A DNA stretch of 64,000 nt, from contig JAOSJV010000001.1 of NCBI GenBank assembly GCA_027493935.1, forward strand, positions 434,001 through 498,000. Direction: 5' to 3'. Origin of the DNA: Burkholderiales bacterium. GTDB lineage: Bacteria > Pseudomonadota > Gammaproteobacteria > Burkholderiales > SG8-39. Both the position numbers and the translations under genes were made by a program. The notes below the pieces were generated by a model, which had not been told where the DNA came from, did no database searches, and worked only from the letters and a program-made list of their open reading frames with translations. Below, piece by piece: positions 8,384 to 17,101 of this stretch (the stretch's first letter is position 1; every line of letters starts with the position of its first letter).

Positions 8384-8397
8384 TTGACAAAAATCAA
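8384..8397 (-). promoter_or_regulatory. FNR/ANR-type box upstream of the cytochrome unit
   Basis: TTGAC-AAAA-ATCAA matches nine of ten conserved positions of the FNR/ANR consensus TTGAT-N4-ATCAA. It is centred about 80 bp before the start codon at 8309 and well placed to activate the two cytochrome genes under oxygen limitation. It is the only such site I noticed in the window. Confidence 0.6.
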
Positions 8398-8436
8398 GCG
8401 CGCGCGTGCTGGCTCGCATGGCCGCCCCGTGCGGCG

Positions 8437-8590
8437 CGCATCCGCTTCGCCGGGACGGTGAGCTCGCTCAGCGGGACCGCTTCGCCCCAGGAGTACTGGC
8501 ACGGATTCACGGTTGGCGTGGTGCCGGAACTCGGGACCGACGCGCCGCGGCTCGCCGGGCTCGGCGCGCGCGTGCTCGTGGCGCACCGAG
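8437..8590 (+). pseudogene. Duplicated, mutated 3' fragment of a PEP-CTERM gene
   Basis: This stretch repeats 5665-5815 almost base for base (IRFAGTVSSLS, SPQEYWHGFTVGVVPE) but starts abruptly with no 5' end. The sorting signal is damaged: VPEPGTYALLLAGL has become VPELGTDAPRLAGL, losing the second proline of PEP and the hydrophobic run. With the parent at 5118-5827 it brackets the HMA relic and cytochrome pair, each copy being followed by hairpin repeats. A segmental duplication, or insertion of the cytochrome block into a duplicated locus, is the likely origin. Confidence 0.8.
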
Positions 8591-8594
8591 CGCT

Positions 8595-9200
8595 CGATCC
8601 CCTCCTCACCGAGGAGGGGAGGGTCGTTCTGCAACGCGCCGCGTGTTTCTATCCCCTCCTCCCCGAGGAGGGGCGGCCGCGCAGCGGCCGGGGTGGTGCG
8701 GGCGCAGGCAGCACTGCGAACGCCGCAACCACCCCGCCGCGCATTCGCGCGGCACCCCTCCTTGAAAAGGAGGGGAGGGTCGTTCTGCAACGCGCCGCGT
8801 GTTTCTATCCCTCCTCCCCGAGGAGGGGGCAGCGCAGCGGCCGGGTGGTGCGGGCGCATGCAGCACTGCGAACGCCGCAACCACCCCGCCGCGCTAACGC
8901 GCGGCACCCTCCTGAAAAGGAGGGGAGGGTCGTTCTGCAACGCGCCGCGTGTTCCTATCCCTCCTCCCCGAGGAGGGTGGCCGCGCGAGCGGCCGGGGTG
9001 GTGCGGGCGCAGGCAGCACTGCGAACGCCGCAACCACCCCGCTGCGCTAACGCGCGGCACCCCTCCTTGAAAAGGAGGGGGAGGGTCCTGCTGCGACGCG
9101 CCGCGTGTTTCTATCCCCTCCTCCCCGAGGAGGGGTGGCCGCGCAGCGGCCGGGGTGGTGCAGGTGCATGCAACACTGCAAACGCCGCAACCACCCCGCA
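8595..9200. repeat. Hairpin repeat array A3
   Basis: About four tandem composite units of about 155 bp. Each has CCCCTCCTC/GAGGAGGGG, then CGGCCGC-GCA-GCGGCCG, GGGGTGGT, a centre (gcgggcgcaggcagcactgcg or a variant), ACCACCCC, GCCGCGC-ATTC (or TAAC)-GCGCGGC, CCCCTCC/GGAGGGG, and a linker ending gcgccgcgtgtttctat. The loop changes (ATTC or TAAC) while the stem stays. The array follows the PEP-CTERM fragment and ends before the next PEP-CTERM gene. About 190 bp after the array (9200-9386) show no gene. Confidence 0.92.
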
Positions 9201-9386
9201 GCCTGCCGCGACATCCTTTCCTGCAAGCGCGCGGCCCAAACAACCCGCGCGCACGCGCCGCGCACGCGCCGCGCTCGCGCTGAGCACCTGCACACCGACG
9301 CATAAGCAGCCTTGCCGCGAAGGCTTGATTTGACCGCGCCGCGACACCGGCGCACGCTTCCCCGCGCAACCTCGGGGGAGGCGGGC

Positions 9387-10280
9387 GTGGACCGTGTGCA
9401 CAGGACGCGCGCGTGCGGCTGGACAGCCGGCACGCTGCTGCTCACCGCTGGTCTCGCGGCGCCGGCAGGCGCGTTCGTCGCGAGCATCGATGCCTACCGC
9501 GTCGATCGGGACGGCGCCGTCTTCCTGAGCGACGGCTTCGACAACGGACTCGAACCGCCCGAGGCCGCCGGGTTCGCGGGCGCGTACAGCGTGTTTGGCG
9601 TCATCCCGGACACCGCGGAATCCGGCAGCCGGCTGGCCCTCGACACGTCCCTCGGCGTGTTCTCCTTCAATGCGGCGGGCGACCCGCGGCAGACGGTCCA
9701 GGTCAATCACCTGACCGATACCACCGGCGCAAACCCGAGTCTCGGGCTCTACCGGAGCCACAACCTGTCCGTCGCCGGTCTCTTCGACATCGTGCCGATG
9801 CCTGGGCCGTTCAGCATCTACGCCGTGGGCGTGCGCGATTTTCAGATTGGCGGCGGCACGCGCGAGCAGCTCCAGCTCCAGGTGTCTCGCAATGACGCCA
9901 CTGCGTTCGGCGCGGTGCGGGTCGCCCTCGTCAAGCAGGTGTTCGGCGCCGGCGGCGGCAGCACCGGGCTCGGCAGCGTGCTGTTCGAGCCGCCGTCCGA
10001 TGCGACGCGGATCGCGCTCAAGCTCGAGCACCTGGCCGATACCGACTCGTTCACGGCGTCTTTCCGCTTCTGGGATACGAGCGGCCCGCTGACCACCGAC
10101 TTCACCGTGCTCGGCACCGGGACGATGTTCAACGACCGCAACTACGTTCGGCCGGTCTTCTTCGCCTCGACGCAGCCGGTGCCCGAGCCGGGCACCTACG
10201 CGCTGCTGGCGGCAGGGCTGTGTGCGATCGCGTGGGCGACGCGCCGGCGGCGCGCGCCGGCCCCGGGCAGGCACGCATGA
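9387..10280 (+). CDS. PEP-CTERM sorting-domain protein
   Basis: 297 residues from GTG 9387, chosen because GGGGGAGG (9374-9381) sits at ideal distance and the product then opens with a signal peptide (TAGTLLLTAGLAAPAGAF). The body of about 240 residues is rich in beta-strand patterns (GVFSFNAAGDPRQTVQV, SFTASFRFWDTSG), suggesting a jelly-roll-like secreted domain I cannot name. The C-terminus QPVPEPGTYALLAAGL, CAIAWATRRRR is a full exosortase sorting signal. It stands alone on the plus strand between array A3 and a long gap. It should be processed by the exosortase encoded at 23.1-24.0 kb. Confidence 0.87.
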   Translation: MDRVHRTRACGWTAGTLLLTAGLAAPAGAFVASIDAYRVDRDGAVFLSDGFDNGLEPPEAAGFAGAYSVFGVIPDTAESGSRLALDTSLGVFSFNAAGDPRQTVQVNHLTDTTGANPSLGLYRSHNLSVAGLFDIVPMPGPFSIYAVGVRDFQIGGGTREQLQLQVSRNDATAFGAVRVALVKQVFGAGGGSTGLGSVLFEPPSDATRIALKLEHLADTDSFTASFRFWDTSGPLTTDFTVLGTGTMFNDRNYVRPVFFASTQPVPEPGTYALLAAGLCAIAWATRRRRAPAPGRHA

Positions 10281-11470
10281 GAGGCGCCGCACCTCGCTTC
10301 GCGCGTTGCGCCTCGACGGCGCTCGTCGATCGTTCACCGAGCATCTCGCCGACGGCGCGCGCACAGGTCTCGCGGATCGTCTAGCCCATCTCTACGGCGG
10401 ACTGCGCCCGGTGAATGGCGGCCCGCGCGAGTGGGCCGCCAGCGTGCGACGAGCACGATGACCGCTCGCGCCAAGGCGCAAGCACTGCTCGCCGACGTGT
10501 GCCATCGCTGAAGTTCACGTTCTTGGTCCCTCCGCGCCGAGAAGCAGGGGTGGCGCAAAGCGCCGGCGTGGCGGCAATGCGGTGGAGCAATACCCATCGC
10601 CCCCGGGCGCAGGAGCGTCGAGCGCCGCGGACCGCGATTGTCAACGATGGTTACAGACGCCGCGCGGACTTGCGCATCCGCGGTCGCACCCGCATGCTCT
10701 TCGGCGTCGGGAATCGCTCGGAGCGCGCGCGTGACACGATCGCTCGTCACCACCATCGTCGGCTTTTGCCTGCCCGGGCGCGCGCCAGCGTGCCGCTTCC
10801 GGGCGCGGCTTCGATCTCGCGCGGTTCCACGGCGACGCCGGCGGGAGCGGCGGCGTGACGGGCAACGCGACCGCACGCGGCGCCGGCTCTGCATAGACCG
10901 TCGGAACATTGCGCCCACGAGGTCCGGCGCGGCGCGCGGCGCGACAGCCCCGCTGCTCCATGGCGGCGAGCCACGACGTGTTTCCCCGGTCGGCCCGGGC
11001 CGCGAGCGCCGTCTTCCGCACCGCATCGCCCGCAGCCAACCAACACGGGTTCGAGACCGCCGCAATGCCGCAACCCGGCACCTGTGTGATGGCCGGGAGT
11101 ATTAGTGCGCGCGGCGCGTCGCCCACTGCAACCGTGGTAGCGCGGAAGCTTGCTATGATCGAGCGTCGGCCGGTGTACCGTGAGCGCTCAGTCGTGCAAC
11201 GACGACACCCTGGATGGGCATGGTTCGCGGCGCTCGGCCGAAGGGCGTATTGAGCCAAGGCGATCGGCGCGCTAAGTTGAGGGTCACTTGCAGACCACGC
11301 GGCAACCTCGTTCCTGCCACCGATGCGCCCGGAGCCCCTTTGGGGCGCCGGCCTGAGCCATAGGATCCCGGCATGCAGCTGCACCCCGTCCCGGCATCCA
11401 TGGAAAGCATCCGCGCGCCGGCTCTTCTCCTCCATCGGAAGAGCGTTCTCCGCGGGAAGAACCTTCCCCG
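10281..11470. other. 1.19-kb stretch without a recognisable gene
   Basis: No reading frame here has convincing composition, start or family motifs. An attgtcaacgatggttacag element (10637-10656) resembles the direct-repeat motif of the EPS promoters. An extended -10-like TTGCTATGAT (11149-11158) lies about 315 bp before the glycosyltransferase. A long minus-strand open frame contains a Pro-rich segment (VALPVTPPLPPASPW) but no recognisable domain. Confidence 0.4.
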
Positions 11471-12657
11471 ATGAATGCACGCGCGTCCGAATCGAGCGAT
11501 CTCGCCCCGGGTCTTCGGCACCTGCGCATTCTAGGCAGTCGCGGCATTCCCGCGAATCACGGCGGGTTCGAGACCTTCGCGGAGAAGCTGTCGCTGTACC
11601 TGCTGCAGCGCGGATGGAAAGTGACCGTGTACTGCCAAGAAGAAGGGCACGGACCGGTCGTCGAGGATCGCTGGAACGGCGTGCACCGAGTGAGGATCCC
11701 GTCCGGGCCCGACACCGCGCTCAGCACGATCGTTTTCGACTGGAAGTGCGTGCGCCATGCCGCCAGGTCCCCGGTCTGTGCCTCACGCTCGGCTACAACA
11801 CCGCCGTCTTCACCTGGTTCCTCAAGCGGGCCGGAATCAGGAATCTCATCAACATGGACGGCATCGAGTACAGGCGTGAGAAATGGGGGCAGCTCGCACG
11901 GCTGTGGTTTCGCTTCAACGAGCGCGCCGCCTGCAGGCTTGCCGATCACATGCTCGCCGACCACCCGGCGATCAAGAAGCATTTGACCCGGATCGCGCCC
12001 GCCGAAAGGATCACCGTACTGCCGTACGGCGCGGACGCATTGCCCGCCTCGCCTGTCGCACCGCTGGCTGCCCTCGGGCTCGAGCCCGGACGCTACCTGA
12101 CCGTCGTTGCCCGACCCGAGCCCGAGAACTCGATACTCGAGATCGTGCAAGGCTTCTCTGCGAGGCCGCGCGGCGTCCAGCTCGCGGTGCTCGGCCGCTA
12201 TGATGAGGCGAACCGCTACCACCGAGCCATCAAGAGCGCCGCGAGCGACGAGGTGCGCTTCCTCGGTGCGATCTACGACACCGCCGTCGTCGGCGCATTG
12301 CGGTACCACTGCCTTGCATACCTGCACGGACATCAAGTGGGAGGCACCAACCCGTCGCTCGTGGAAGCAATGGCCGCCGGCAACGCGGTCATCGCGCACG
12401 ACAACCAGTTCAACCGCTGGGTAGCCGGCGAGGTGGCTCGTTACTTCACGAGCGCCGGCCATCTGGCCGAAATGCTGGACGGCCTGCTCGCGAACCGCGA
12501 CGGCGTGGAAAGAATGCGCGCCGCAAGCAGGGCGAGGTTCTCAGTAGAGTTCGACTGGCGCGCAGTATCAGCGAATTACGAGGAACTGCTGCTTGCCTAT
12601 GACACCCCTGATAATTTCGCGCAAGCGGAAGAGGCGGGAGTCGTAGTGACTGACTGA
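11471..12657 (+). pseudogene. Glycosyltransferase (DUF1972 / GT4), single frameshift
   Basis: ATG 11471 opens a product with HLRILGSRGIPANHGGFETF, the hallmark start of the DUF1972 N-terminal domain of GT4-type transferases. It breaks near 11760-11775. Another frame, consistent with one lost base, continues PGLCLTLGYNTAVFTWFLK, NMDGIEYRREKW, VLPYGADAL and HGHQVGGTNPSLVEAMAAG (the conserved E-x7-E-like donor site) to 12657. Rejoined, it has about 395 residues, normal for the family, and would add a sugar to the lipid-linked EPS unit in the cytoplasm. The only defect is the single base, so a sequencing error is plausible. Confidence 0.8.
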
Positions 12658-12740
12658 GCGATCTTGTCCGCGGTACGCGACAATCTAGAAAGCCGAGCGC
12701 AAAACACGCAGCCTGGTTGAGGCACGCTCGCGCCTGAGGC

Positions 12741-13346
12741 TCAGCTTAACGTGATCTTAGTGCGCACAAACTCATAGAGCTCCTGCACCGACTGCTCGAT
12801 CGCCCGATTCTCCGTGTCAAGCACCAGGTCCGGAGCTTCGGGCACCTCGTAGGGTGCGTCGACGCCCGTCATCTCTTTCAGCTCTCCCCGCCGAGCCTTC
12901 GCGTAGAGGCCCTTCGGATCACGCCGCTCGCACGTCTCGATGCTTGCCTTCACGTACACCTCGTAGAAACTACCGCGCCGCACGGCAGTTCGCGCCATCG
13001 TGCGATCCGCACGGTAGGGCGAGATGAAAGCCGTGATGCAGACGAGCCCGGCATCGGCGAAGAGTGCCGCAACCTCGCCCACGCGCCGTATGTTCTCTTT
13101 GCGGTCGTCGGGCGAGAACCCGAGATTCGAGTTCAGCCCGTGGCGCACGTTGTCGCCGTCCAGCGTGTATACCACGATGCCCGCATCGAAAAGCCGTCGC
13201 TCGAGCTCCATGGAGATGGTCGACTTGCCCGAGGCTGGTAGTCCCGTCAGCCAGATGACCGCGCCCCTTTGCCGTAAGCGCTCCTCGCGCTCGTTCAAAG
13301 TAATCTTGTGCCGGACGGGGGTGATGTTCCGCGAGAGTGAAAGCAT
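12741..13346 (-). CDS. cysC: Adenylylsulfate (APS) kinase
   Basis: 201 residues. It phosphorylates APS to PAPS, the sulfate donor. The P-loop GLPASGKST is at residues 35-43. DGDNVRHGLNSNLGFSPDDR, FISPYRADR and VYVKASIETCERRDPKGLYA are diagnostic CysC segments. There is no fused ATP-sulfurylase domain. It is the last gene of the minus-strand EPS run, just after the sulfotransferase gene (13488-14500), so it most likely supplies PAPS for sulfation of the polysaccharide rather than for cysteine synthesis. No other sulfate-assimilation gene is nearby. Confidence 0.95.
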   Translation of the reverse strand: MLSLSRNITPVRHKITLNEREERLRQRGAVIWLTGLPASGKSTISMELERRLFDAGIVVYTLDGDNVRHGLNSNLGFSPDDRKENIRRVGEVAALFADAGLVCITAFISPYRADRTMARTAVRRGSFYEVYVKASIETCERRDPKGLYAKARRGELKEMTGVDAPYEVPEAPDLVLDTENRAIEQSVQELYEFVRTKITLS

Positions 13347-13487
13347 TGGTCTAAGGAGCTCGAGAATCTACGGAACCGCTGATTTGGTGTGAGTGGGGCC
13401 AGCAGCTAGGCCAACCTGCTAGGTGCTAGGGCCTCGCGCACTACAGCCCTCCTCCCCAAGACCGTCATTGCGAGCACGGTGATAATC

Positions 13488-14500
13488 CTAGCTATTCGTG
13501 TATCCGAGTAGTCCCATTGTGTCTTGGAAAAGGACTTCGACTTGCTCGTTGAGCTTGGGAAGCTGTCTTCGAGGCCTTGCGTAGAGCCGCCGCTCCGCGT
13601 ACCGCAAGACATTGGGATCCGGTTCAAGCCCGCATGCCATTTGGAGACGTCCTAGTTCACTTTCTGGTGCGCAAAGCAGGTTCTCATAAGAGATACGAAT
13701 AAATCGTTCTGGGAAACGCGCTTGCTGTCGGATCCCTTCCCGCATCGTGACTATCCATTCGAGTGCCGCACGATTCGCATGATCAAGGTGGGGGGAAGCG
13801 ACGTTCCATATGGACGCTAAAGTGGGTTCACTAAGAACAAGTTGCTCTCGAAAGTAATGCCACTTGGCATCGTTTCTTCCCCACCAGTCATCGACATTGC
13901 GATCGCTGAGTTGTCCACGCCTTGAGGACCACTCCACAATCGATGAGACTGCATCTTGCCCATTGCGTGTGATGAAAATGATAGATGCATCAGGAAAAAT
14001 GCTTAGGACGTATTCGACGCGAAAGATCAGTTCGGGGTACTTATCAACAACGCGTGCTGCTCCGGTTAACCTTCGATATCGATGAAATAATCTGTGGGCG
14101 CGATCCGTCAATTGTCTATCCACGTCAGCGGCCGTGAGCCTAAAGACTCCTCCGTTAATCGCATAGTTAGCGTTGACGTCCTGTCGACGATCGATTACGT
14201 GCCACAGTGCTTTGGCTCATTTAGGAACGCAACGTCCCGATGCACAGAGAGGAGTATCCCAAGGATAGTAGTACCAGAACGACCGAGGCCAGTGATGAAG
14301 ATGGGTCTGTGGAGACGCGGGTGACCTGGTAGCGCTGCTAAGAAACTCAGCCAGGTAAACACAATCGGGTTAATCCAACGTCCTCTCGTCGTAAGAGGAC
14401 GCCCCTCGAAGAAGGCGTAGCTAGTCAACCTACGCGCCAGAGCGCGAGGCCCTAACTGGAGGTAATCACGATCAATTTGGGCGATCACCGTCTTCGGCAT
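13488..14500 (-). pseudogene. Sulfotransferase, single-base frameshift
   Basis: The first half contains the PAPS 5'-phosphosulfate loop in PIFITGLGRSGTTILGILLS and ends at FLNEPKHCGT. Restoring one G in the CCAAAGCA run near 14210 turns this into EPKALWHVIDRRQDVNANYA, after which the other frame continues through VVDKYPELIFRVEYVLSIFP, DASIIFITRNGQDAVSS and RFIRISYENLL to 13488. Rejoined, about 337 residues with both PAPS-binding regions intact. It would transfer sulfate to a sugar hydroxyl. It overlaps the preceding glycosyltransferase gene by 29 bp and is followed by cysC. Its GC is low. A sequencing error is likely, since everything else is conserved. Confidence 0.8.
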
Positions 14501-15734
14501 CGAGTACGGGTTTGACTGCGACACCTAAGCTACCGTACAGGCGTAGCATTTCGTGGGCGTATCTTTCTTCGCTAAATGACTCAACAACAAATTGTCTCGC
14601 GCAGCGCCCCTGATTAGCAACCGCTGCATCGTGCATGTGGGTGTACTCGAGAAGCCTGGCCGCAAGATCATCGGCGTTGCCGCTTTCGAAAAGCGCGCCT
14701 GTTTGAAATACCCGGATAAGTTCAGGAATTCCCCCTATATCGGCACCGATTACTGGTTTTCCTAGAGCATAGGCTTCGAGAATGCTCTTGGGAGCATTCT
14801 CATACAACTCCGACGGCAACACCACCGCGCGAGACCCTCTTACTAGCGTGGAGAGTGCATCCCCAGTACGATGATCCACAATATGGACATTGGGATTTCC
14901 CTCAATCGCGGCATGCAGAGACGCCGCGTCTGGGCCTACCCCGACCAGAACGAGCTTGCAGTTAGCCATGCGAGCAGCCTTCAGAAGCGTTCTGACGCCT
15001 TTCTCGCGAATTAATCGCCCAAAGTAGACAAAATAGCCACCAGGTTCGAACTGCGGGATGTAATCGGCCGCTTGTATAAAGTTCGGAACATACTCGAGGT
15101 CACTCGCTCGCCAGCCCCATTCCTGAAACTTTCTTAGGTAGAAGCGGCTGGGAACAACAATCTTGTCTAGATGTCTTGAGTAGAGGCCGCACGTTCGGTG
15201 TACAAATGTCTCGACTGCAATAAGGGAGCTGAGCGCGAGCGAGTCTTTGACGCATCTATTGACCACCAGTGGGAGAATCTTGGAGCTTCTGCATCGCTCG
15301 CAAATACCCCGCTGGTTGTGCATTTTGTACGCTGGACAAAGGAGTTTGAAATCATGTGCGGTAAGCACGATCGGAATATTGCGTTCCTTTAGAAGCGAGA
15401 AGACGGAGGGCGAGATGTGATGGTAAATGCAATGAACGTGTGCGACGTCGGGCTTGAAGCGACGTAAGAGCGAGGCCATCTTCCTGCGAGCCTCGAGCGA
15501 GTACACTATTTTCGCGGCCATGACTAATCGATCGCGCCACCGATAGGTCCGCCCAAACTCGATCTCACTCACGAAGTATTGCTCCCAGGGAGAAGGGGCG
15601 TTCTGCGGATGATGCATGGAGAACATCGCTGTCTCCCATCCCAAATTGCGGAAAAGCGCCTCGTGCTCGAGGAAGACTGCATCAGAGCCACCACGGCGAT
15701 AATGGTAGGTGTTTAGGGAGAGCAAACGGGGCAT
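14472..15734 (-). CDS. Glycosyltransferase family 4
   Basis: 420 residues, intact. N-terminal GT-B acceptor domain: LLSLNTYHYRRGGSDAVFLE (Gly-Gly near the start), PDVAHVHCIYHHISPS and VLTAHDFKLLCPAY. C-terminal donor domain: YFGRLIREKGVRTLLKAA, LVGVGPDAASL, and the nucleotide-sugar site PSELYENAPKSILEAYALG with KPVIGADIGGIPELI. Two CxxC-type cysteine pairs (ICERCRSS and a later one) resemble those in some GT4 members. It adds a sugar to the EPS repeat unit at the inner membrane; donor and linkage cannot be told. It lies in the low-GC section and overlaps the sulfotransferase gene, consistent with co-translation. Confidence 0.92.
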   Translation of the reverse strand: MPRLLSLNTYHYRRGGSDAVFLEHEALFRNLGWETAMFSMHHPQNAPSPWEQYFVSEIEFGRTYRWRDRLVMAAKIVYSLEARRKMASLLRRFKPDVAHVHCIYHHISPSVFSLLKERNIPIVLTAHDFKLLCPAYKMHNQRGICERCRSSKILPLVVNRCVKDSLALSSLIAVETFVHRTCGLYSRHLDKIVVPSRFYLRKFQEWGWRASDLEYVPNFIQAADYIPQFEPGGYFVYFGRLIREKGVRTLLKAARMANCKLVLVGVGPDAASLHAAIEGNPNVHIVDHRTGDALSTLVRGSRAVVLPSELYENAPKSILEAYALGKPVIGADIGGIPELIRVFQTGALFESGNADDLAARLLEYTHMHDAAVANQGRCARQFVVESFSEERYAHEMLRLYGSLGVAVKPVLDAEDGDRPN

Positions 15735-15743
15735 CGCGCTGGC

Positions 15744-16986
15744 CTAAGCTGGTGGACCTTGGAACAGGAATGCGAAATAGGACCGAGCGACCGTCAGCCA
15801 GTCGCAACCCTCTCCGGCGCGCTTTGCGGCCGCCACGTAGGTTTCGGGCCTCGACCGGATTAGCTTGATTGCGGAAACCAACTCCGGCGCTGTCGCGCCT
15901 TGTCTCAACAGCTCGCCCGCGCCGCTAGCTAGCGCTTCTGGGATGTCGCCCACTGAAGTCGCAACAACAGGCTTATGGAACGCCATTGCAAGCTTCAGGA
16001 CACCACTGGTAGTCCCCTCGTGGTAGGGTAAGACGACCAGGTCAGCGGCGGCGAAGTAACGCTCTACCTCGCTGAATGGGATTCGAGTGTCGTGGACAAC
16101 GAACCCAGGTCTAGACTTATAGGAGGCAAGGCGCTTCCTAAGAGCGCTATTTTGCGACGCGATTCCGTTAGAACCCGCGACAATGAACGAGTACCCTGGG
16201 AGATGCGCCAGCGCGTCCGCAGCGGATAGGAAGGTAGCGATGCCTTTTCTTTCATCTATCCTGCCAAAGAACAAGACGACGAAATCGTCGTCTCGAAGCT
16301 GGGCGAACGATCTAATCGCCTCGGCCCGCGAGCTCTTCCTGAGCACAAATATGTCGTAGACTCCATGAGGTACCACAGCTGACTGGGTATGAACGCCCAG
16401 TCGCCGGAGATCCGCAAGGCTGCGGTGGGAATGCGCAATTAGTGAGTCGAAACTGTTGTAATAGATACGTCTTGCGGCCCTACTCCATGGGCGAGGGTAG
16501 TGCGGGAGCGTGTCATGAACAGTGACCGCGCATCGTATTGAAGCGAAACGCAACAGCCTGAAGAGTAGAGCATCTAGTAGCTCGAATCTAAGCACTGACT
16601 GAACCAGAATGAGGTCCGGACGCCGAGCGACCATCCGTAATCCGAAAAGAACAACATCGAGTGGGTACCTGCGCGTCCTATGGAACGCGGTTACGCAGCG
16701 AATGTCTGGAAAGCGTCGGAAGAGGTCTGAATTCTGCGCGGTATAAAAGTACGGGCGTTGCTAGCTTAGCTAACGCTCTGCAAAGTGCGATCGAGTAATG
16801 GGTAACTCCGGAATCTCCGGTAAAGCAAACTACGGCAACATCTGGGGAGATGGCGCTTGAGAAGCTTTCATACAGGCTCTTGAAGCGTAACCGGCGATCC
16901 GCAGAACTGGTTGACGGCTCTTGTTGCTTGAGCCGATCGTAGCGAGTTAGAGAGAAGGAAGCGGCAAACTTGGGCACGTTCGGCAC
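15744..16986 (-). pseudogene. Glycosyltransferase family 4, frameshifted near the N-terminus
   Basis: An N-terminal frame reads DVAVVCFTGDSGVTHYSIAL, CRALAKLATPVLLY and fails near 16753 in a CTTTTAT run. A second frame takes over with FYTAQNSDLFRRFPDIRCV, RRYPLDVVLFGLRMVARRPD and runs intact to 15744. Its motifs are VTVHDTLPHYPRP, VVPHGVYDIF, VVLFFGRIDERKGIATFL, and the donor site LPYHEGTTSGVLKLAMAFHK. Rejoined, about 410 residues of normal GT4 architecture. The start is uncertain: GTG near 16986 is the furthest upstream candidate and lacks a clear ribosome site. Low GC, like its neighbours. Confidence 0.75.
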
Positions 16987-17101
16987 AGGTCGGATACCGT
17001 CGGGCTTGCTGTGCTACTAACTCTTGGAGCGGCGTTTATACGACGTAACAACGCTCTGAACTTGCCGACTTGTTACGCGATCAATTCGCAAGCGATACGC
17101 A

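Noticed and set aside
10334..11480. Arg-rich minus-strand open frames between the PEP-CTERM gene and the glycosyltransferase
   Set aside because: No ribosome site or recognisable domain; composition fits random GC-rich sequence.
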